A stretch of DNA of 64,000 bases from Paraphaeosphaeria minitans (lineage: Eukaryota; Ascomycota; Dothideomycetes; Pleosporales; Didymosphaeriaceae), in NCBI GenBank assembly GCA_015832175.1, contig WJXW01000011.1:124001-188000 (forward strand). Reading direction: 5' to 3'. The notes below the pieces were generated by a model. That model was given only the letters and a program-made list of their open reading frames with translations. It ran no database searches and was not told the DNA's origin. A program made the translations under genes and the position numbers. This document shows, piece by piece, positions 19,640 to 33,020 of this stretch (position 1 is the first letter of the stretch; the number at the start of each line of letters is the position of its first letter).

Positions 19640-22600
19640 TACTAATAGTTTTTTAGATTGTTTTTTAGTTCCTAGGTGTTTTTGCTATGTGGGTAACCTT
19701 TCCACTTAATAAAGTATATGTTATTATACTAATTGTATTCTAGAAATCTTTTAACCTTAAATTTATTTTCTTCCTTAGTCTAGTAGTAGAAGGTGGTTTT
19801 AACTAGTATATTAGGATCTGCTAGTTCCAGTAGTAATACGTAGAATACTAAGTGTATCTTTGCATCTAGCGGTAGTTCCAACTTATAATTTACTAGTAAT
19901 ATTTGCTTAGAAATATAAAATAGTCTAACCTTAATATAATCTAGTTTCTTGTGTTTTTTCTTCTAAGTTCAAAAGTTCTTTATAAGTAAATATACTTTAT
20001 CCCTCTTCTTTAGCTAAGGTGCTATTTTTTATTTTCTATTTTAATATAAAATTAATTACTAATAAGCTTTTTTAAGGTTCTTTTAGAGTTATTAGTGTAT
20101 TTTCTTTATATTTTCTATTATATCTATGGCTTCTTTTGCTTTAATTATTATAGGAAATTATTAATTAAAGAGATGTAGGTGTCTTCTATAGTTTACATAG
20201 AATAGTGTATGTCCTAATACTGCTAATACTTTGTTATTATAGGCTAACTATGCCCTAGGTAGTAATAAAACCTAGTTATTCTTCTAACTATTACAGTAGA
20301 TGCGTAGGTACGTTTCTATAGTTTAGTTTATACGTTCTATCTATCTGTCTATTTATAGATAGTAAGCTGTTAATAGCTTTCTTTTTATTCTAAGTAGGGC
20401 TATAAGCGTTCTTTAGTAATTTAACATAAAGAGCTTATCTCTGTTGCTAATAATTATTTTTAGAATTCTATAATATCTAATTAGTTAGTCTAAAATAAGA
20501 AAAGCAAGTTCTTTTGCTATTATTCTTTTAAGGCATAGAATAAGCTTAATATACTTAGTTAGTTAGCAGACTACTACTAGTATACTATTATATTTAATTC
20601 CTATTATTAGATCCTTAGAGTTTAGAATTCCTATAACAAAATCTATAGCAATATCTTCCTATAGTGCTATTAGTATTCTAATTGCTTACATCTCTCTATA
20701 TTTAAGATATATACTATGTTTATTTCTATAGCATTTTGTATATTTATAAATATAAGTTGTTATAGCTTCCTTAATTCCTTTAAAAGTGTAATTCTTTTAG
20801 ATAAGTTCTATTATTTTTGTAATACCTAGGTGTCCGTACATAGAGTTATTGTAGTATTATTAGATAATCTTAGTCTATAGATATTCTAGAACTTCTTAGT
20901 TAATTACTAAAAGTTAATTTAGTTTTACTATTAGTTCTAGAGATCTATATTTAGCTTTATAAAGGATTACAGAGAAGGTTTTTACTTTTTCTTCTACTAG
21001 ATTACTTTGTTAGCTAAAAGCGTCTATCCTACCATTTTCTTTTCTAGCTATATAGATAATTTTAAACTTATACTACCTAGTAGTCTATAACTATCTTTGT
21101 TATTATAGCGTAAGTTCTTTTATTATTATAAACCTTAGAAAGTTCTTATAATCTATATAGATTTCTAGCGTTAAGCAACTAAGCGCATAGATTCTCTAGT
21201 GCTTTAAGGCTTTAATAATAGCGTAGAGTTCTTTATTATATACGTTATATTATATTTTGGCGTTATTAAATTTGCATAAGTAGTAGGTAATTAGGTGCTA
21301 TTTGCTATTATATTCTTATTTAGCGTAGGCGCCTAGCGTAAGATCGCTAGCGTTTATTTTAAAGCGTAGTAGTTTATTACTTCTAAAATAAACAAGAATA
21401 GGTTCTATAATATATACTGTCTTAAGGAGTTAGAATAACATTCTACACTTATTTGTCTATTTAAAGGGTACGTCTTTCTTTATAAGATTTATTAAAAGTA
21501 TTATAATCTTTGCGTAATCTTAGATAAATTATTAGTTAAATCCACAGGATTCTAAAAATTCTTAAATATTCTTAGCTATCTTTAGTATTAGCTAGTTCTT
21601 AATATATTTAACTTTACTTAGTGCTATCTTAATTCCTTCTATAGTAATAATATGTTCTAGGAATTTAAGTTATTTAACGTTAAACTTATATTTCTTAAGT
21701 TTAATGCGAAGGTATGCTTTGTCTAGTGCTTCTAGTACTATTTATACGTGCTTAGTGTAATCTAATTCGTTTTTAGAGAAGATAAGGATATTATCTATAT
21801 ACATAATAATAAATATGTCCAGATATTTGCGGAGTACGTTGTTAATAAGTGCTATAAAAGCTACTAGTGCGTTTATAAGTCTAAAAGGCATAACCTTGTA
21901 TTTAAATAGTCTATAGGGTGATTAAAATGCTGTTTTCTATTCTTTACCTTTTTTAATTTGTATAAGGTAGTAACTGTCTCTTAGATCTATTATTGTAAAT
22001 ATCTTAGCTTAAGATAGTTAATCTTGTAACTCTGTAATGTTTAGTAGTAGATATTAGTTTTTTATTATCATGTTATTAAGTTGTTAGTAGTTAACGTATA
22101 GTCTATCTAATTTATCCTTTTTCTTAACAAACATAAAAGGGCTTACTGCTAGTAACTTTAATAATTATATATATCCTTTCTTAAAGTTTGTCTTAATAAA
22201 ATTACGTTCTTTAAGGAGTTCTTTTTCTATCTTACTATATAGTAGTTTAAAGAGTAGCATCTTCTCTTCTTCTAGATCTATTATAAGATCCTAGAGTTAA
22301 TATTTAAGTAGGTTTGCTTTTCATTTCTTCTCTATAAATATATATGTTTATTTCTTATACTCTCTTAGTAAGGTAAGAGGTGTGCTGTTATCCTCCTTCT
22401 TACACTTTTTAATCTAGTAGTTCCTACTAGCGTCTACTAAGGTGTATTTCTGTTTTTTAACTATCTATTGCGGTATTATATTATTAATAACTCCTTTATC
22501 TACTATTATTTTTAGTTAATATATAGGCTTTACTTATAATGTATAATTGCAGCGTTTAAATAATATTTTCTTTATACCCTAGTTAATCTATAGGTTATGT

Positions 22601-25000
22601 ATTATTAACTAAGGTAATTCTAAGACTAACTTATACTTAGATTCTAGTAAGATATCTAAGGTAAGTTCCTCTCTATATCCTTAGACTGTTATTGTGGTAG
22701 TAACCTCCTAGTATATCTAAGGTATCTTAGGTATTAGGGATCCATTTGCGATATAGATAATATAGGGTACTTTTTTCTCTAATATTATAAGTCCTACTTA
22801 TCTTACTATTTAATAAGATATAAAGTTCTTTCCTACTCCTAAGTCTATAAGAGCTTAAGCCTATATTCCTTTAAGCTATACTAGTAGCTTAACTAATACT
22901 ATACTTACTATAGTATTTAATTTAATAAAGGCGTTTTTTTATCTAAGTTTAGGCCTAAAAAAGACATCTATTTATATAGGTTATAGTTAAGTTCTAGTGC
23001 CTAGTATATGTTTCTAAGCATCTATTTTTATTCTTAAGTACATAGTTTGTGTAGATTGTCTTCTTCTTTCTATAAGGATATTCTGCTATATTTCCTCCTA
23101 TAGTCTTTACTATTCCTATATGCTAGTTAAATTAGTAGTTCTGTTGTTACTTTTCATATAGGGTAGTTTACAAAGCTATCTAAATGTTTAGCTATATAGT
23201 AGTATTTACAGTCTTAGTTTAGACATGTATACTAGTATAGTTATATATAGTCTCTATTAATAAGCATATTATAGTATTTATTACCCTTTAGCGTGAGGTA
23301 AGGAAAGTATTTTACTTATTATTTATTCTAGAGGTGTTTGTTATAAGCTGCAATAGAGTAGTCTGTCTATATCTATCTATAGCGTAGTTTTCTTCTAAGT
23401 TATTTCTTATTCTTCTTTTTCTCCGCTTTATATTATGTGTATATTAGTTCTTCGCAATGTGTCTACATACAGAATTAGTGTGTAGGATTTTAGTAGTCTA
23501 GGTAGTACTTTAGTACGTGGTTTAACTTCTTATTTTTATAGGGTTGTATCCCTTTTAGTGCCTAGTGGGGTTCTATATAGTCCTAAACATTTAGTTTATA
23601 CTTAAGTAACATAGAGTTATTTTCTTTCTACCTACTTTATAGGTAAGGAGTAAGAGATCTTAGTATCACTTCTATATCTTTTTTATTATAGTATACGTTA
23701 GAGTTATCTTCTAGATCTTTGTATAATTATAAGTTAGGTAAATCTAATTACTTACTTTATTCTAGTGTAACGCGTTAGTAAGTAAATAGTGTTATAACAA
23801 CTTTTTATTCCTTATTAGGTTCTTAGTTTTTAATAATTAGTATATTTAACTTAGTTTAATAGACTTTGTTCTTTAATCTATAGTTGCTAGCTATATAGCC
23901 TAGTTTGCTATATATAAAGCATTTACAGGTTTTAGTTATTAGTTATTAACTTTTATTAGAGACGCGTTTATTAGGCTGTTTAGGGCCTATCCTTCCTCTT
24001 TTTCCTTTGCCTATATAGTTAAACTAGATATCTTCTATTAGTTTATATCTCTAGTAGTTCCTTAGCTATTGCTTTTAGACAATTCTAATAGGGTTCTTAT
24101 AAACCACTTTTACTAGTTATCTAAAGCTTATTACCTTAGGGTTTTAGTAGAGCTCCTGTTATAGTAAAAACTATTCTCTGTTAATCCTAATAGTTTCTTT
24201 ATACAGTTCTTTAAAGTTAGTAATTTGCGCACTACTACGTAAGAGTTTCTTATATAGTTTCTATTTAAGTCCTTATTTGTACATATCCTAAAGAGATTTA
24301 TTATTCTAGTTAAGCTATACAGCGTATCTATAAAACTTAGCTATATACTTAGCTACTAATTATTTCTAAGTTATAGTCTAAATCTTTACTTTTATAATAG
24401 AGTCCTTATTAGCGATCTTAAAGAGTTGTTTAAGGTATTTCTTAAAGTTATTATAATCCTTAATAATGTTAACTGTATTAGCGTGCTTATTTACATAATT
24501 ATTATTATTATTATTTGTCCGTATAGTTTATCGTACAAATAGCACTAAGTAAAATAGGGGCCTGCCTACCTGTAGGGACCCGCACAAGGACCCCCTGCTT
24601 AGGTCAGCGCCAAGAGGCAGAGACTTCATAAGGTCCTCAGTGCCCCTTTGTACGATAGACCAGACGTAATCAATTGAACCTACTTCTCACCCTTTGCACA
24701 ATAGTATACTATTAACCCTCAAATGCTTAATTGCAGATTAAGCCAAACCAACATTATTATTATTATTATTATAGTCTATTCCTAGGTACTTTTTAAGGTA
24801 GGGATAGATCTATAATCCTACATCTCCTTATATGTATATTACTATAAAAATAACCCTTTTTTTATTTTTAAGGGGTTTATCTAAGTTAAAGAAGTAGAGG
24901 TCTAACTAGAGAATCTAGACATTAGTTTAAAATTATTTACTAAAGAAGAAATTAGGTTTATACGCCTTACTACTATCCTTTATAGGAGTAATCTTAGCGG
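19640..25000 (-). pseudogene. E1 gag-pol remnant
   Basis: Antisense of the same order read in E6: gag with zinc knuckle at the right, then protease, RT, RNase H, integrase and chromodomain towards 19.65 kb. Sequence is near-colinear with E3, E4, E5 and E6. Stops and missense changes are of RIP type. The gag part is interrupted by the solo LTR at 24516-24753. Confidence 0.8.
24516..24753 (-). repeat. Solo LTR of the E7 family inside E1
   Basis: 238 bp, exactly the length of the left E7 LTR, in opposite orientation. Inverted it starts TGTTGGTTTGGC and ends ACGGACA. It is flanked by TTATT on both sides (24511-24515, 24754-24758), inside an (ATT)n stretch of E1 gag. It keeps many CpA, TpG and CpC sites (for example the GC-rich middle at 24555-24640), so it is far less mutated than its surroundings. 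Confidence 0.85.
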
Positions 25001-25060
25001 CACCTAAAGCTGTAGAAGAGGTAGGAGTTTATAAAGTACTTATATTAAGGGTGTTTAAGA

Positions 25061-25491
25061 TATTAAATCTAAGAGGGTAGCTAGTCCTAAAGGGTTAAAG
25101 GTAGTTCTTAGGCAGGAGTACTTATAGAAGGTAAAAGGTCTTATTAATATAATAGTATCTTGCAAAGTGTAATAAGTTAATAATTTAGTCTACTAGAATC
25201 TAAATAATAGATTAATAAATAGATTAAATATAAGTATAAAGAGTCTATCCTTATGTTCCTATATACTAAGCAAAGTCCGCTCTATAGGGAGCGCTCTATA
25301 GAGAGCGCTCTATAGAGAGCAGTTATGTGTGTTATACTCTAGTATAGAGTAATTAAGTGCTCTGTAGAGAGTAGTCACATAACTCCTTTATTTAAGGCGT
25401 AGCTAGTATTAAATCCCCGCTTAATCCTTACTACGCGCCTACTAGGTACAAAACTGGCTTCTCGCTATTATGTGGATTTTAGATCCTAACA
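25061..25491 (-). repeat. E1 5' LTR (type A, right copy)
   Basis: 431 bp, TATTAAATCT (mutated TGTTAAATCC) to CCTAACA; followed by the TGTAC duplication. Confidence 0.88.
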
Positions 25492-25496
25492 TGTAC

Positions 25497-25596
25497 TACT
25501 TATAAAAAAAGTTTTCCTTAGTAAGTCTACTTCTTTAGGGTAGTTTCTTTCCTTAAAATCCTTTTAAAGGCTAGGGTATAGCCCTAGCCTATTATA
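25497..25596 (-). repeat. E0 left LTR, second part
   Basis: Last 100 bp of the LTR, ending in a GC-box-like palindrome GGCTAGGGTATAGCCCTAGCC and then TATTATA. It matches 59736-59835. Confidence 0.88.
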
Positions 25597-25899
25597 TACC
25601 CTAGACCTTACTTAGTTTAAAACGTCTTATAGTTATAAGGTAAGCTTTAGAGATCTTAGAAGTATTATACTATAGTAAAGTAGTAGTGTTATAGGCGTTA
25701 TTTTTCTATTAAGAACTTATTATTATTTTAGTAAGGATTCCCTTATAGTATAGAAGTGGCCCTAAGGCAGTCTTAGGGTAAGGGCCCTTATTAGGCAGTT
25801 TATTTATTTACCTTATTATTATAAGGTAATAGGACAGCGCTCCTACCTTTTTTAATATAATTATTATGTGTCTATTGCTTTAGTAGTGCGTTACTATTA

Positions 25900-27850
25900 T
25901 AGCCTCTTTATATTTATATTACTTTACCTCCTTTCTTCCCTTCTCTACTCTCTTTTTCTTATACTAACTCTAACCTACGCCTATTCTAACTTCTTTAACT
26001 ATCTATAACTACCTCTATTCTTACCTCTTTTTAGCCCTAATCTAGTTCCCCTCTTATTCCTACGCTATGCGCCTTTATACTCTTATTAGCTTTTTAGCCC
26101 TCTTCTTTAGCGTTCTATTTATAGCTATAGCTAATATTAACATTATTAATAATAGCTTCTAAAGTGGCGCAGCCTTAGTAGATATTTTTAGTTCTAGTAG
26201 TAGTAGTAGTAGTAGTAGTAGTAATAACCCTTTAGACCTAAACTAGCGCCTTACTAAGCCTAGCTATATATATACTAAAAAAGAGATTAATAACCCTAAA
26301 GTAGAAAAGATTCTCTAAAGCCTTAATACGCCTACGTAGTAGTCTAGTAATAGTAATTACCTTTACCTCTTTATAACTTTTAAAAGGCGTGTGCTAGCTA
26401 ATTACCTTAACTCTATTACTTCTACCTATACCCTAAAGCAGCTTTATATTACTAAAAGCGTAGTCCTTTAAGGAGATAGTTTAGATAAAGAGCTAGCTAA
26501 TTCTAATATAGGCTTTATATATATTAAATATATTAGGCACTTAAGGCGGCTTAGGCGCGTAGAGTAAGTCTATAGCCTTATATTCTAGACTATTATTAAT
26601 ATTTATATAGCTATTAACTATTTTAGGGCTACTTCTATAGCACCTACTATTACACTAAAGCTACTTACTAGTATAATTCTGCCCCCTTTACTAATAACTT
26701 AGGCCTAAGGCAGGCTCTATGCCTTTAGATTAAATATATAGAGTAAGGCTAAGTTAATAGTAATTTATATATCTATAATCCTAGAATATATAGTACTAAC
26801 CCCTAGAAGCCTATAACTAGAACACTACCTACTTTTATAGTAAAGTTCTACTACTTAGCCTAGTAGTATAAGTAGTACTTAAACTTAGCTCTTAAAAACT
26901 CTAGCCTAATCTAGGAGCTAGACTTCCCTACTATACCCTTATTTTAGCGTGGTAACAGAATAGTAGTTAACCCCCCTAGTATAGATATAGCCCTAGTAGC
27001 ACTTTTACTCTAGATAACTCTAGCCTAGCGTAGTAGTAACTATAATTAGAATCTAGTAGCGTTAGCTAATAATATAGTAGAATAAATAAATAATATAGGA
27101 AATTATATCTAGTAATCTAAGGAGAGTATAAACTAGCGCCTAGATAAAATAATCTAGACTTAAGCGTAGACTACTAACTTACTTACTACTATTATAGAGC
27201 GACTTAGAATAGCTTCTAGCTAATACTACTTTACCCTCCTAGTAGCCCTAGCCTAATAGTATATATCCTTTAACCTATATTAAGAGCCCTATAGAGTAAC
27301 TCTACCTAAGTCTTTATTTAGGGCTAGCTTAGTGCACCCTCTTAGCTACTACTACTACTAGTATAAAGAGTAATATAGTTATTATAGCCCCCCTTTATTC
27401 CTACCTAGTGTTACTTTAGTGCCGCTTTAGTTATTATAACCCTAAGGCTAATAGCCTTTAGTAGTTTTTAGATAAATAGCGCCTCTACTAGGTTAGTAGA
27501 GAAATAAATTCTTAAATACCTATTATAGCTTCCTTTATAATATTTATGTGTTCTTCTTTATAGGCTAGATAGGACTATTATTATGTCTATAGTTCCTTTA
27601 GGCGGCCTTAAAGCAGTCTAGAGCTATAGTGTCTATAATATTTTTAACTAGCACCTAAGTTAGTAATACCTACTTAGTCTACTTTACTAGCGCCTATTAT
27701 TATTTATCCTAGGCGTTCTTAATATATAAAACCTCCTCTACTTCCTATTTATATAAGTCTAGGTCCGCTTCTTCTAGCTCTAGGACTAGGCCTAGCTAGG
27801 TGTAAGTCTAGGTCTAACTAGGTAAGGGATTGTCCACTACTTATTTAAGG
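25900..27850 (+). pseudogene. Long antisense frame at the 3' end of E0
   Basis: Between the E0 integrase and its 3' LTR lie about 2.2 kb. The + strand reads fairly coherently with stops mainly at TAG/TAA: a hydrophobic start near 26067, a Ser homopolymer from a (TAG/AGT)n run at 26194-26223, then Leu/Arg/Tyr-rich text with few breaks to 26.7 kb. It has the same position and polarity as the antisense frames of E1, E3 and E4 but no recognised motif. The minus strand offers no pol-like match here. Low confidence. Confidence 0.3.
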
Positions 27851-27899
27851 AGGTTAATATAGATAGTCTTATAAAAATTACTAGATAGGTCTAGCGTTA

Positions 27900-30800
27900 C
27901 TATAAGTAGAAATAGTATAGCTATTATAGTATACTTAACCTTAAGCTAGTTAAGTTTCTTTTTTAGCTAGTTAGTTTTTATATTATATAGTAAAAACTAT
28001 ATCTTATCTCTAACTTAGAATTACTCTATAGGGCAGTAGGTGTAGTTTATAGCCTTTATAGTACACTGCTATCTATAAGTAATAGTAGTCTAGACTAAAA
28101 CTATTCCTCTTTTAAAGTAGTCTAGGAAGTGCTTTACTCTCTTAGTAGGGGTATAGCTAGACTTTATTAGTAAGAGGATTCTCTTAAAGAGATTAATTTA
28201 ATATCTATTTAGTAGAAAGTTTAGGCTTAGACCTATAGTAGTAAATGCTTTATTATTTAATATAAGCTAGTAGGCTAAGAGGCAGTCTAGCTAGTTTATT
28301 TATTTAAAGTTAACTATAATGCGAAGAACTAAAAGTACTTTCTAGTTTACCCTTTTTATACCGCTGTTAGTCTAGGGGTGGTATACTATAAAGAGGAGTT
28401 ATTTTATTCTAGTTAATTTACACAGCGTAGTCTAGAACTTCCCTAGCTAGTCTAAGCCTCTATCTATAATTAGTAAGGTAGAAAAGCTATAGAACTACTA
28501 CTATGTATTATAGAAGTAGGCTGTATAGTACTTTACTCTTATAGAAGTTATAGCTTCTAGTTATATATACTTTAATAGCCTATTAGTAATTATAAGGAAG
28601 TATCGCAGTGCTGCTGTAGAGGCCTAGGAGAGGTCTACTATAAAATCTATTAAAAGTTACGCCTAGTACTAGTTTATAATTAGAAGTGGCTATAGGAGAC
28701 CTTACTACTTTTACTAGTTTATATATACTCCTACGTAGTGGTAATTATATACAAATTAGGTAACATTTTTAAATATATTGTCCTAGTAGTAGTTCTAGTA
28801 GATAATCTTAAATATAGAGTTCTTTTTGAAATAGCCTATAACTAGAGACTTATATACGCGCTGTATAATAGTAGTAGTAAAAGGTTCCTAAGCTAGGACC
28901 TAAAGGACTCTTTACTATAGGAGGGACCTATATATACTAATTATATAATCCCTAATTTATTAGGAGGTAGTAGCTACTATAGAAAATATATAATTACTAC
29001 AGCACACTACCTTAAGCCTTATATAGTAGGAGGAGAACTTTACTATAGCTACGTTCTAAAGTGCCTATAAATGCGTATTAGTAAAAATCTAGGCCTCTAC
29101 TAGCGCTATTAAGGATTACATCTATACTAGGGTAGCCTAGATAGTTCTAGGCACTATTAGCGGGGTGTTTATTCTTATTTACTAGGCTATATTCTACTTA
29201 CGCTAGCTTAGTGCGTTTAGTCTAGCTATCTAGAATCTAGGCTAGTAGTAGAGGTAGAAGTAAAAAGTAAAGAGTAACTCTAACTACTAGTGCTAGCGCT
29301 TACTTAATTTTTAGATCTTTATAAAGTATTTTAAGATTCTTATAGTTTATTAGAATCTTAAAGGGGTGCGCTACTTTTATTAGTTCTAGTCTCTATGCCT
29401 ATAAGGCCTATATAATTGTAAGTAGCTCTTTGTTATAAATAGTATAGTTCTACTAGGCTAGTATTAGGGCCGTAGAGTAGTAGGCTATAAAGTACTAGAT
29501 CCCCTTAATATATTAGAAGAGGTAGGCCTTAGTAGCGCTACCTAAGTAGTTTACCTCTACTAGCGTGTTACGCTCTAGGTCCTAGAGCGCTAGAATAGGG
29601 CTCTATATAAATATATCCTTTAGGGCCTAGAAGGCCTCTTATTCCCTAAAGCCCTATTAAAACGGGACTCCTTTCTTAGTAAAGGTATATAAAAGTGCGG
29701 CCTACTTAGAGAATTAGGGAAGAAAGTTATAATAGAAGTTAGTAAAACTAATAAAGTAGCGAACTATATATACTATAGAGGGGGTGTTCTATTAATTAAT
29801 TACCTATATTTTTACTAGATTAGGGCAAATAGCCTTACCTACTATAATAAGATATCTTAGGTACCTAACCTCTATTATTACAAATTTATATTTCCCTAGA
29901 TCTATATATAGTCTAGCTTTTTATAGGAGTCCTAGCACTTATCGCATATAGTCCTAGTATTAGTGTAGGGACCCTATTATATAAATAATGACATTATCTA
30001 GGTAAGCTATATATATATTACCTAGGGTTACCTTTTAGAGCGCTATTAATATAGCGCTAGAATATAGTAGGTGTCCTAGTTAGTTTAAATAAGACTACTA
30101 ACTACTTAAAGAGGCTAAACTAGGTGTAGGCTATAGTGTAGTATTTTTTCTATTTATAACTTATAGCTTATAGAAGGCAGCGCAGATATTTATTTTTATA
30201 AACTAAGTAGCCTAGAAAAGGGTGCGCAGTATCTTTTTAATAAGTAAGAGAGAGTACTAATCTAGCTTAAAGATTACGTTAATCTCCTAGTAGTTAATAT
30301 AAAGGCGCTATTTCTTTTTAAGCTTTAGGGCTAGAAGGACTAGAGCACTTACTAAGGAGGAGCTAGTTTATATCTAGCCCTTATCTATAAGTTGTATAAG
30401 TTGGCGCTAGAGTTCTACTAGCTAATCTCTAAATATGCTATATAGTAGGCTCTAGGGTAGTTTTAAGAGGGAGCTACTTAAGGTCTATCTTAGGTAGATA
30501 TAGTAGTCTAATGTACCCTAGTGTAGTAAGAGGTTAAATACTTTAGTCTTATTAAAGATAGTAGCGTACTCTACTAGTTCTAAGGGAAGAGTCCTACTAT
30601 CTTTAGTAAGGCCTAGCCCTGCTATATTATAGGGGGGTAGAGATCCTACTATATAAAGAAGCGTTATTATAAGTATTTAAGTAATATTTTAAAGTAAAGT
30701 TAGAAATATCCTTTTTTAGTCTTTATCTAGAGTATTAAAGGGTGTTATATTGTCCTCCTTATTTATAAGCGTAGTAAAGAGGCCCTGCCTCTCTACTACC

Positions 30801-31403
30801 TAGGTATTAAGGGCGATAAGACCTCTAGCTACCTTAATTATAATTTTACTACTATAAATATTTACTACTACTTTAGACTTAGCTAGCTAGGGGGCCTCTA
30901 AGATTATATTCTAGTAGAGGTTAGAGATTATATAAGCGTAAAGAGTCTATTACTATCTAAATATATTATAAGGTACTACTACTATTTCTGTAATAAGGGT
31001 TTATAGTAATAACCTAGCGGCCTATTCTAGCTCCTAGGCTAAGATTATAATATAGTATAGTAAGAGCAAATCTACTAGCTTAGGGCTAATTACTATAAAG
31101 CATTTACACCTTATATTAATTAGGGCCTCTATATACTATATACTATTAAGGAATACATAGAGAGTAGGAGTAGGCCTATCTATACCTACCCTAGCCTTAG
31201 CCACTCTAACTATTATAGCTTACCCTAATTATACCTCTATTAATGCTATCGCGCTTAGCCCTTATATTAGCGCTAGACTAGGGGCTACTTTTTCTTAACT
31301 AGGTGCTTATCTTACTATGCTAAGGTTAAGTTATAATTACCTAAAGTAAAATTATATTAGGGTAGGCTCTAGCTATATAGTTAGGCTTACTATAGTAAGT
31401 GCA
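27900..31403 (-). pseudogene. E0 pol and gag zinc knuckle remnant
   Basis: Minus-strand reading. Integrase core at about 28350-28690 (IDFIVDLS, then TDRLLKYI-like, DRGLD..GKFW-like text). RT at about 29800-30300 with AYLDNVIIY (30008-29980), the YLDD box with one Asp mutated to Asn. A zinc knuckle lies at about 31355-31400: C-T-Y-Y-S-K-P-N-Y-I-A-R-A-C-P, that is CX2CX4HX4C with Cys and His mutated to Tyr. This is a second gypsy lineage, different from E1/E3-E6. Confidence 0.75.
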
Positions 31404-31834
31404 TGTTAAATCCAAGAGGGTAGCTAGTCCTAAAGGGTTAAGGTTAGTTCTTAGGCAGGAGTACTTATAGAAGGTAGAAGGTTTTATTAATATAATAGTA
31501 TCTTACAAAGTGTAATAAGTTAACAATTTAGTCTACTAGAATCTAAATAATAAATTAATAAACAGATTAAACATAAGTATAGAGAGCCTATCCTCGCGTT
31601 CCTATATACTAAGCAAAGTCCGCTCTATAGGGAGCGCTCTATAGAGAGCACTCTATAGAGAGCGGTTATATATATTATACTCTAGTACAGAGTAATTAAG
31701 CGCTCTATAGAGAGTAGTTACATAACTCCTTTATTTAAGGCATAGCTAGTATTAAATCCCCGCTTAATCCTTACTACGCGCCCACTAGGTATAAAACCGG
31801 CTTTTCGCCATTATGTGGATTTTAGATCCTAACA
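31404..31834 (-). repeat. Solo LTR, type A, in E0
   Basis: 431 bp, TGTTAAATCC to CCTAACA, the same length as the right LTR of E1. Perfect target duplication GTGCA (31399-31403, 31835-31839). No internal sequence remains, so it arose by LTR-LTR recombination. It breaks the E0 gag just after the zinc knuckle. Confidence 0.9.
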
Positions 31835-31897
31835 GTGCATACGCCTAAATTCTAGTGTTACTAGAAAATATATTTAAATATCTAGTTTAGGCGCTAC

Positions 31898-32353
31898 TGT
31901 TAAATCCAAGAGGGTAGCTAGTCCTAAAGGGTTAAGGTTAGTTCTTAGGCAGGAGTACTTACAGAAGGTAGAAGGTCTTGTTAATATAATAGTATCTTAT
32001 AAAGTGTAATAAGTTAACAATTTAGTCTACTAGAATCTAAACAATAGATTAATAAATAGATTAAATATAAGTATAAGAAGCTTATTCTTGCGTTCCTATA
32101 TACTAAGTAGTCTTATACTTCCTAGAATCCTATATATCCTAGAGTCCTATATATCCTAGAGTCCTATATGTCCTAGAGTCCTATGCGGGCGAGTCCCACG
32201 CGTCCTAGAGTTCCTATACAGGCAAGGCCTATGCGGTCCTTAGGACTTTTAGGACCTATAACTTATTATTTAACTACTTAGTTAGCTAACTCTAGTAGAC
32301 TAGTAGTCTAATAAGCTTACCCCCTACTACTTATACGTAGCTAGATCCTAATA
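31898..32353 (-). repeat. E3 3' LTR (type B, left copy)
   Basis: 456 bp. Shares the R-U5 half with types A and C, but U3 holds a tandem array of a 17-bp unit (TCCTAGAGTCCTATATG type) at about 32103-32210. Confidence 0.88.
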
Positions 32354-32439
32354 TTATTCTCCCCCTCTAAGCTTAATATCCTTATAAGTTAACTACTTAT
32401 AAAGTTATTATCTTATTCTGTTTAATATTGCTATAGTTA

Positions 32440-33020
32440 AGCTAATTATCTTAAAAAAGACTATATTTTTACAATAGTTACCTATTTATACTACGCTAAG
32501 AAGAAATACGCTTATTATCTTTCTTTTTTACACTCTTAGTATACTAACTATATTAGATAAAGAAACTAGAAGTGTAAGGGTAAAAAAATTCCTTTACTAG
32601 ATTATTTAAAAATAGATACTAAAATAGAGAGGTTAGAGAAGTTAGAGGCTAAAAAGAAAGCAAAGCTCTATATTAAGAAAGAGCTAGCTAAGGCAGCTCT
32701 CCTTTACGCCTATTAGGCGTAAGAGAAGATAGCGCGCTTATGTAATTAGTAAAAGAAATTATATTAGAAAGAATAAGAATTATTTAATTATAGCATAAGT
32801 ACTATAGATAAGTTAGAAGCGCTTAAGGCGTAAGAGGAGTTAGTATAGGCTACTACGTTAATAAATCCTAACGCGCTGTTAGGCGCTAAAGTAATTAACT
32901 AGTCTATTTTATAGGCTAGCCCTTATACTAGTAGTAATTCCTAAGTGCGTCCTAGTTGTTTCTTTATAACTTCTAGCGTTTAATTATAGAAGTCGCTTAT
33001 CTATTATTAATAGTTAGATA
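32440..33020 (+). pseudogene. Antisense reading frame in the E3 3' region, Cys cluster plus coiled coil
   Basis: On the + strand, opposite to pol. After allowing for RIP-type stops the frame has a cysteine cluster (CX2CX7C, first two now Tyr, at 32540-32575) followed by a charged coiled-coil helix (IERLEKLEAKKKAKLYIKKE, about 32614-32675) and a Ser/Gln/Pro tail. It shares architecture but not obvious sequence with the frames in E1 and E4. Confidence 0.5.

Larger units (their letters stand above)
18601..25491 (-). mobile_element. E1: chromovirus-type Ty3/gypsy element with type A LTRs
   Basis: LTRs 18601-19015 (415 bp) and 25061-25491 (431 bp), starting TGTTAAATCC and ending TAACA (mutated to TAATA on the left). 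The target duplication TGTAC is perfect (18596-18600, 25492-25496). Orientation is minus: a polypurine tract AAAAGAGAGGGGATAA (minus strand) abuts the left (3') LTR. The 16-bp length difference between LTRs equals one lost repeat unit in U3. Length is 6891 bp including a 238-bp solo LTR of another family (24516-24753). It lies inside the left LTR of E0. Confidence 0.9.

Noticed and set aside
32100..32210. 17-bp tandem array considered as a satellite
   Set aside because: It occurs at the same place in both E3 LTRs and is therefore part of U3.
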